DNA from: an uncultured Draconibacterium sp.
GTDB taxonomy: Bacteria > Bacteroidota > Bacteroidia > Bacteroidales > Prolixibacteraceae
Length of the DNA stretch: 64,000 nt
Direction: 5' to 3'
Assembly: GCF_963677155.1 (NCBI RefSeq)
Contig: NZ_OY781884.1
Location: 914,001 to 978,000 of the forward strand
Shown here one piece after another: positions 62,797 through 64,000 of this stretch; position 1 is the first letter of the stretch, and the number at the start of each line of letters is the position of its first letter. The notes below the pieces were generated by a model, which worked only from the letters and a program-made list of their open reading frames with translations, was not told the DNA's origin and did not search any database. Both the position numbers and the translations under genes were made by a program.

Positions 62797-62975
62797 TTAT
62801 GGCAGGTCTTCTGGCTCATCCCGGTTATTGAAGCCTTCCCTCCCGATTCCATCGGGAAGTGGCGTATGGTTCAATAACACGATCCGTTTAACTACGGATA
62901 GGACTTACAGCTGCGGGTACAGCTCCGGTTTCTCACCGGATTCCCTTTTCATCTTATTTCTGAAACAGAAACTTT
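62797..62975 (-). promoter_or_regulatory. Cobalamin (AdoCbl) riboswitch
   Basis: On the minus strand the order of elements is a leading AAAAGGGAATCCGGTGAG, AAACCGGAGCTGTACCCGC (conserved core), TGTAAGTCCTATCC, a variable stem around CCCGATGGAATCGGG, and the B12 box AGCCAGAAGACCTGCCAT (62816-62799), in the canonical order. It ends about 95 nt before the btuB ATG. It should switch off btuB and the downstream uptake and synthesis genes when B12 is plentiful. Exact ends are approximate. Confidence 0.93.
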
Positions 62976-63247
62976 AAGAACCTAAATTCAGTGGCAAAGA
63001 TAATCACATTTTTTAACAAGCATTATTTTATTGAAAAAGATAGCCCGGAAAATACAACTACCTGTTAACAGCTAGCACACACACCACTCAGGGCTCTAAT
63101 ATACTGCCCATTACACAGATACAGGAAAGTTTAATTATGCATTAAGAATGATTTTGCATACATCTGAATATTCTAAAAATGAACCGACGATTAAACGACA
63201 ATCAATGATACTTTCACTCCAAGTGGGGGCATCACTAAGTATTCGTT

Positions 63248-64000
63248 TTAACTTTTTTCGATCACCTCCTCCGATACCAAAAATACCACAGGTTTATTTG
63301 AAATAGGATTGGTACGCACCACAACAACGGTTTCGTAAACCGCCTCAATATCTTTGTAATTCAGCACCTCGGTTGGCAGACCTTTTTTACGAATATGCCC
63401 TTCCTGCATCATAATCAGCGAATCGCAATATTCGCCGGCCAGATTCAGATCGTGAATAATCATCAGAATGGTTAATCCCAGCTCGCGACTTAAACGACGA
63501 ATCAGATTCAGCGTTTGCACCTGGTGAGTAATGTCCAGATGCGAAGTTGGTTCGTCGAGCAAAAGCAGATCGGGTTCCTGTGTTAAGGCACGGGCAATTC
63601 CGGCCAGTTGCTGCTCGCCACCGCTCAAGGCATTCATATACTTACCTTTTAGCTTGTCAACCCCGGTAAGCTTCATATATTTTTCGGCTATGGCAAAATC
63701 TTCTTTGGTTTCGAAAAACTGAAACTGCTTATGATACGGAATACGCCCCATCAACACATATTCCTCCACTGTCATACTGCCGATTTCAATATTCTGAGTA
63801 ACAATGGCAATATTTTGTGCACGCTCCTTCAGTCCCATTTTCTGCGTACTTTTGCCATTTAATTCTATTGATCCATTTAACAAAGGCAGTTCTCCCGAAA
63901 TACCTCTGAATAATGTGGTTTTTCCCGAACCGTTTGGACCAATAATTCCTACAAAGTCGCCTTTATCCACATTAAAACTCACATCCTTTAGTAAAAACTT
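63248..64000 (-). CDS. BtuD/FecE-type ABC ATPase (5' end outside window)
   Basis: At least 250 aa; the frame is open to the window edge and reads FLLKDVSFNVDKGDF before the Walker A, so the start lies beyond 64000. Walker A GPNGSGKTT, Q-loop IVTQNIEIG, signature ALSGGEQQLAGIARAL, Walker B LLLLDEPTSHLD and H-loop MIIHDLNLA are intact. FecE/BtuD-like ATPases power import of B12 or ferric siderophores. It lies upstream of the B12 riboswitch, with genes for its permease and binding protein probably just off-window. Confidence 0.9.
   Translation of the reverse strand, partial: KFLLKDVSFNVDKGDFVGIIGPNGSGKTTLFRGISGELPLLNGSIELNGKSTQKMGLKERAQNIAIVTQNIEIGSMTVEEYVLMGRIPYHKQFQFFETKEDFAIAEKYMKLTGVDKLKGKYMNALSGGEQQLAGIARALTQEPDLLLLDEPTSHLDITHQVQTLNLIRRLSRELGLTILMIIHDLNLAGEYCDSLIMMQEGHIRKKGLPTEVLNYKDIEAVYETVVVVRTNPISNKPVVFLVSEEVIEKS

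Overview
The window comes from a Bacteroidota chromosome, most like a marine or sediment Marinilabiliales/Prolixibacteraceae-type organism (lineage inferred, not tested). The evidence is: TAnnTTTG -7 promoter boxes; a short (288 aa) primary sigma factor; a phosphoglycerate-mutase-like enzyme between thrA and thrC where a GHMP homoserine kinase would be expected; BtuG/BtuB-type B12 uptake; a FeoA-FeoB fusion; and several TonB-dependent receptors with N-terminal carboxypeptidase-like domains.

Layout. 1-2.8 kb: the 3' part of an alkaline phosphatase, an Lrp/AsnC regulator and a MetE-C-like methyltransferase. 2.9-19.3 kb, all on the minus strand: one long gas-vesicle (gvp) operon running from gvpA (19249) to a PAS histidine kinase (2939). 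It holds gvpA, two coiled-coil proteins (one GvpC-like), gvpN, five GvpF/L paralogues, a GvpA/J-like-GvpK fusion, gvpJ, gvpG and gvpO. It also holds a complete proteostasis set: Hsp20, a Get3/ArsA ATPase, a CDC48-like double AAA+ ATPase, a GvpF fused to a J-domain, and a DnaK. Upstream of gvpA lie a candidate sigma-54 promoter, a cluster of TCGCG/CGCGA palindromes, an NtrC-family activator and a hybrid PAS kinase (20.0-24.7 kb), which probably control the operon.

25.4-34.8 kb, plus strand: a hemerythrin/RIC-like protein, a LuxR regulator, a TonB receptor, flavodoxin, an AhpD-like protein, a TetR regulator and a heterodimeric ABC exporter-fold pair, plausibly an iron- or redox-responsive locus. 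34.9-35.5 kb: a decayed serine recombinase next to tRNA-Arg(ACG). 35.6-51.4 kb: core genes, namely a thiamine-binding protein, feoAB plus a Cys-rich partner, rpe, the primary sigma factor, thrC/thrB-like/thrA, recA, bcp, a SPOR-like protein, clpS, nfeD and floA.

51.5-53.1 kb holds no protein gene. It contains five near-identical ~83-nt transcription units, each with its own -7 promoter box and a terminator hairpin with compensatory base changes. I read these as a tandem family of small RNAs. Four of the five carry an 11-bp direct repeat of TAAC at an identical distance (22 nt) from the -7 box.

53.1-64.0 kb, minus strand: a cobalamin locus under a B12 riboswitch (btuB, btuG-like, a transcobalamin-like DUF4430 protein, cobU, cobT, cobS, cobC, cobQ, cbiB), with a BtuD-like ABC ATPase cut by the window edge. 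Between cobT and cobS lie twelve GTTG boxes spaced exactly 21 bp apart.

The two strongest candidates for undescribed biology are the chaperone/AAA+ network built into the gas-vesicle operon (especially the GvpF-J-domain fusion beside its own DnaK) and the five-copy small-RNA array.
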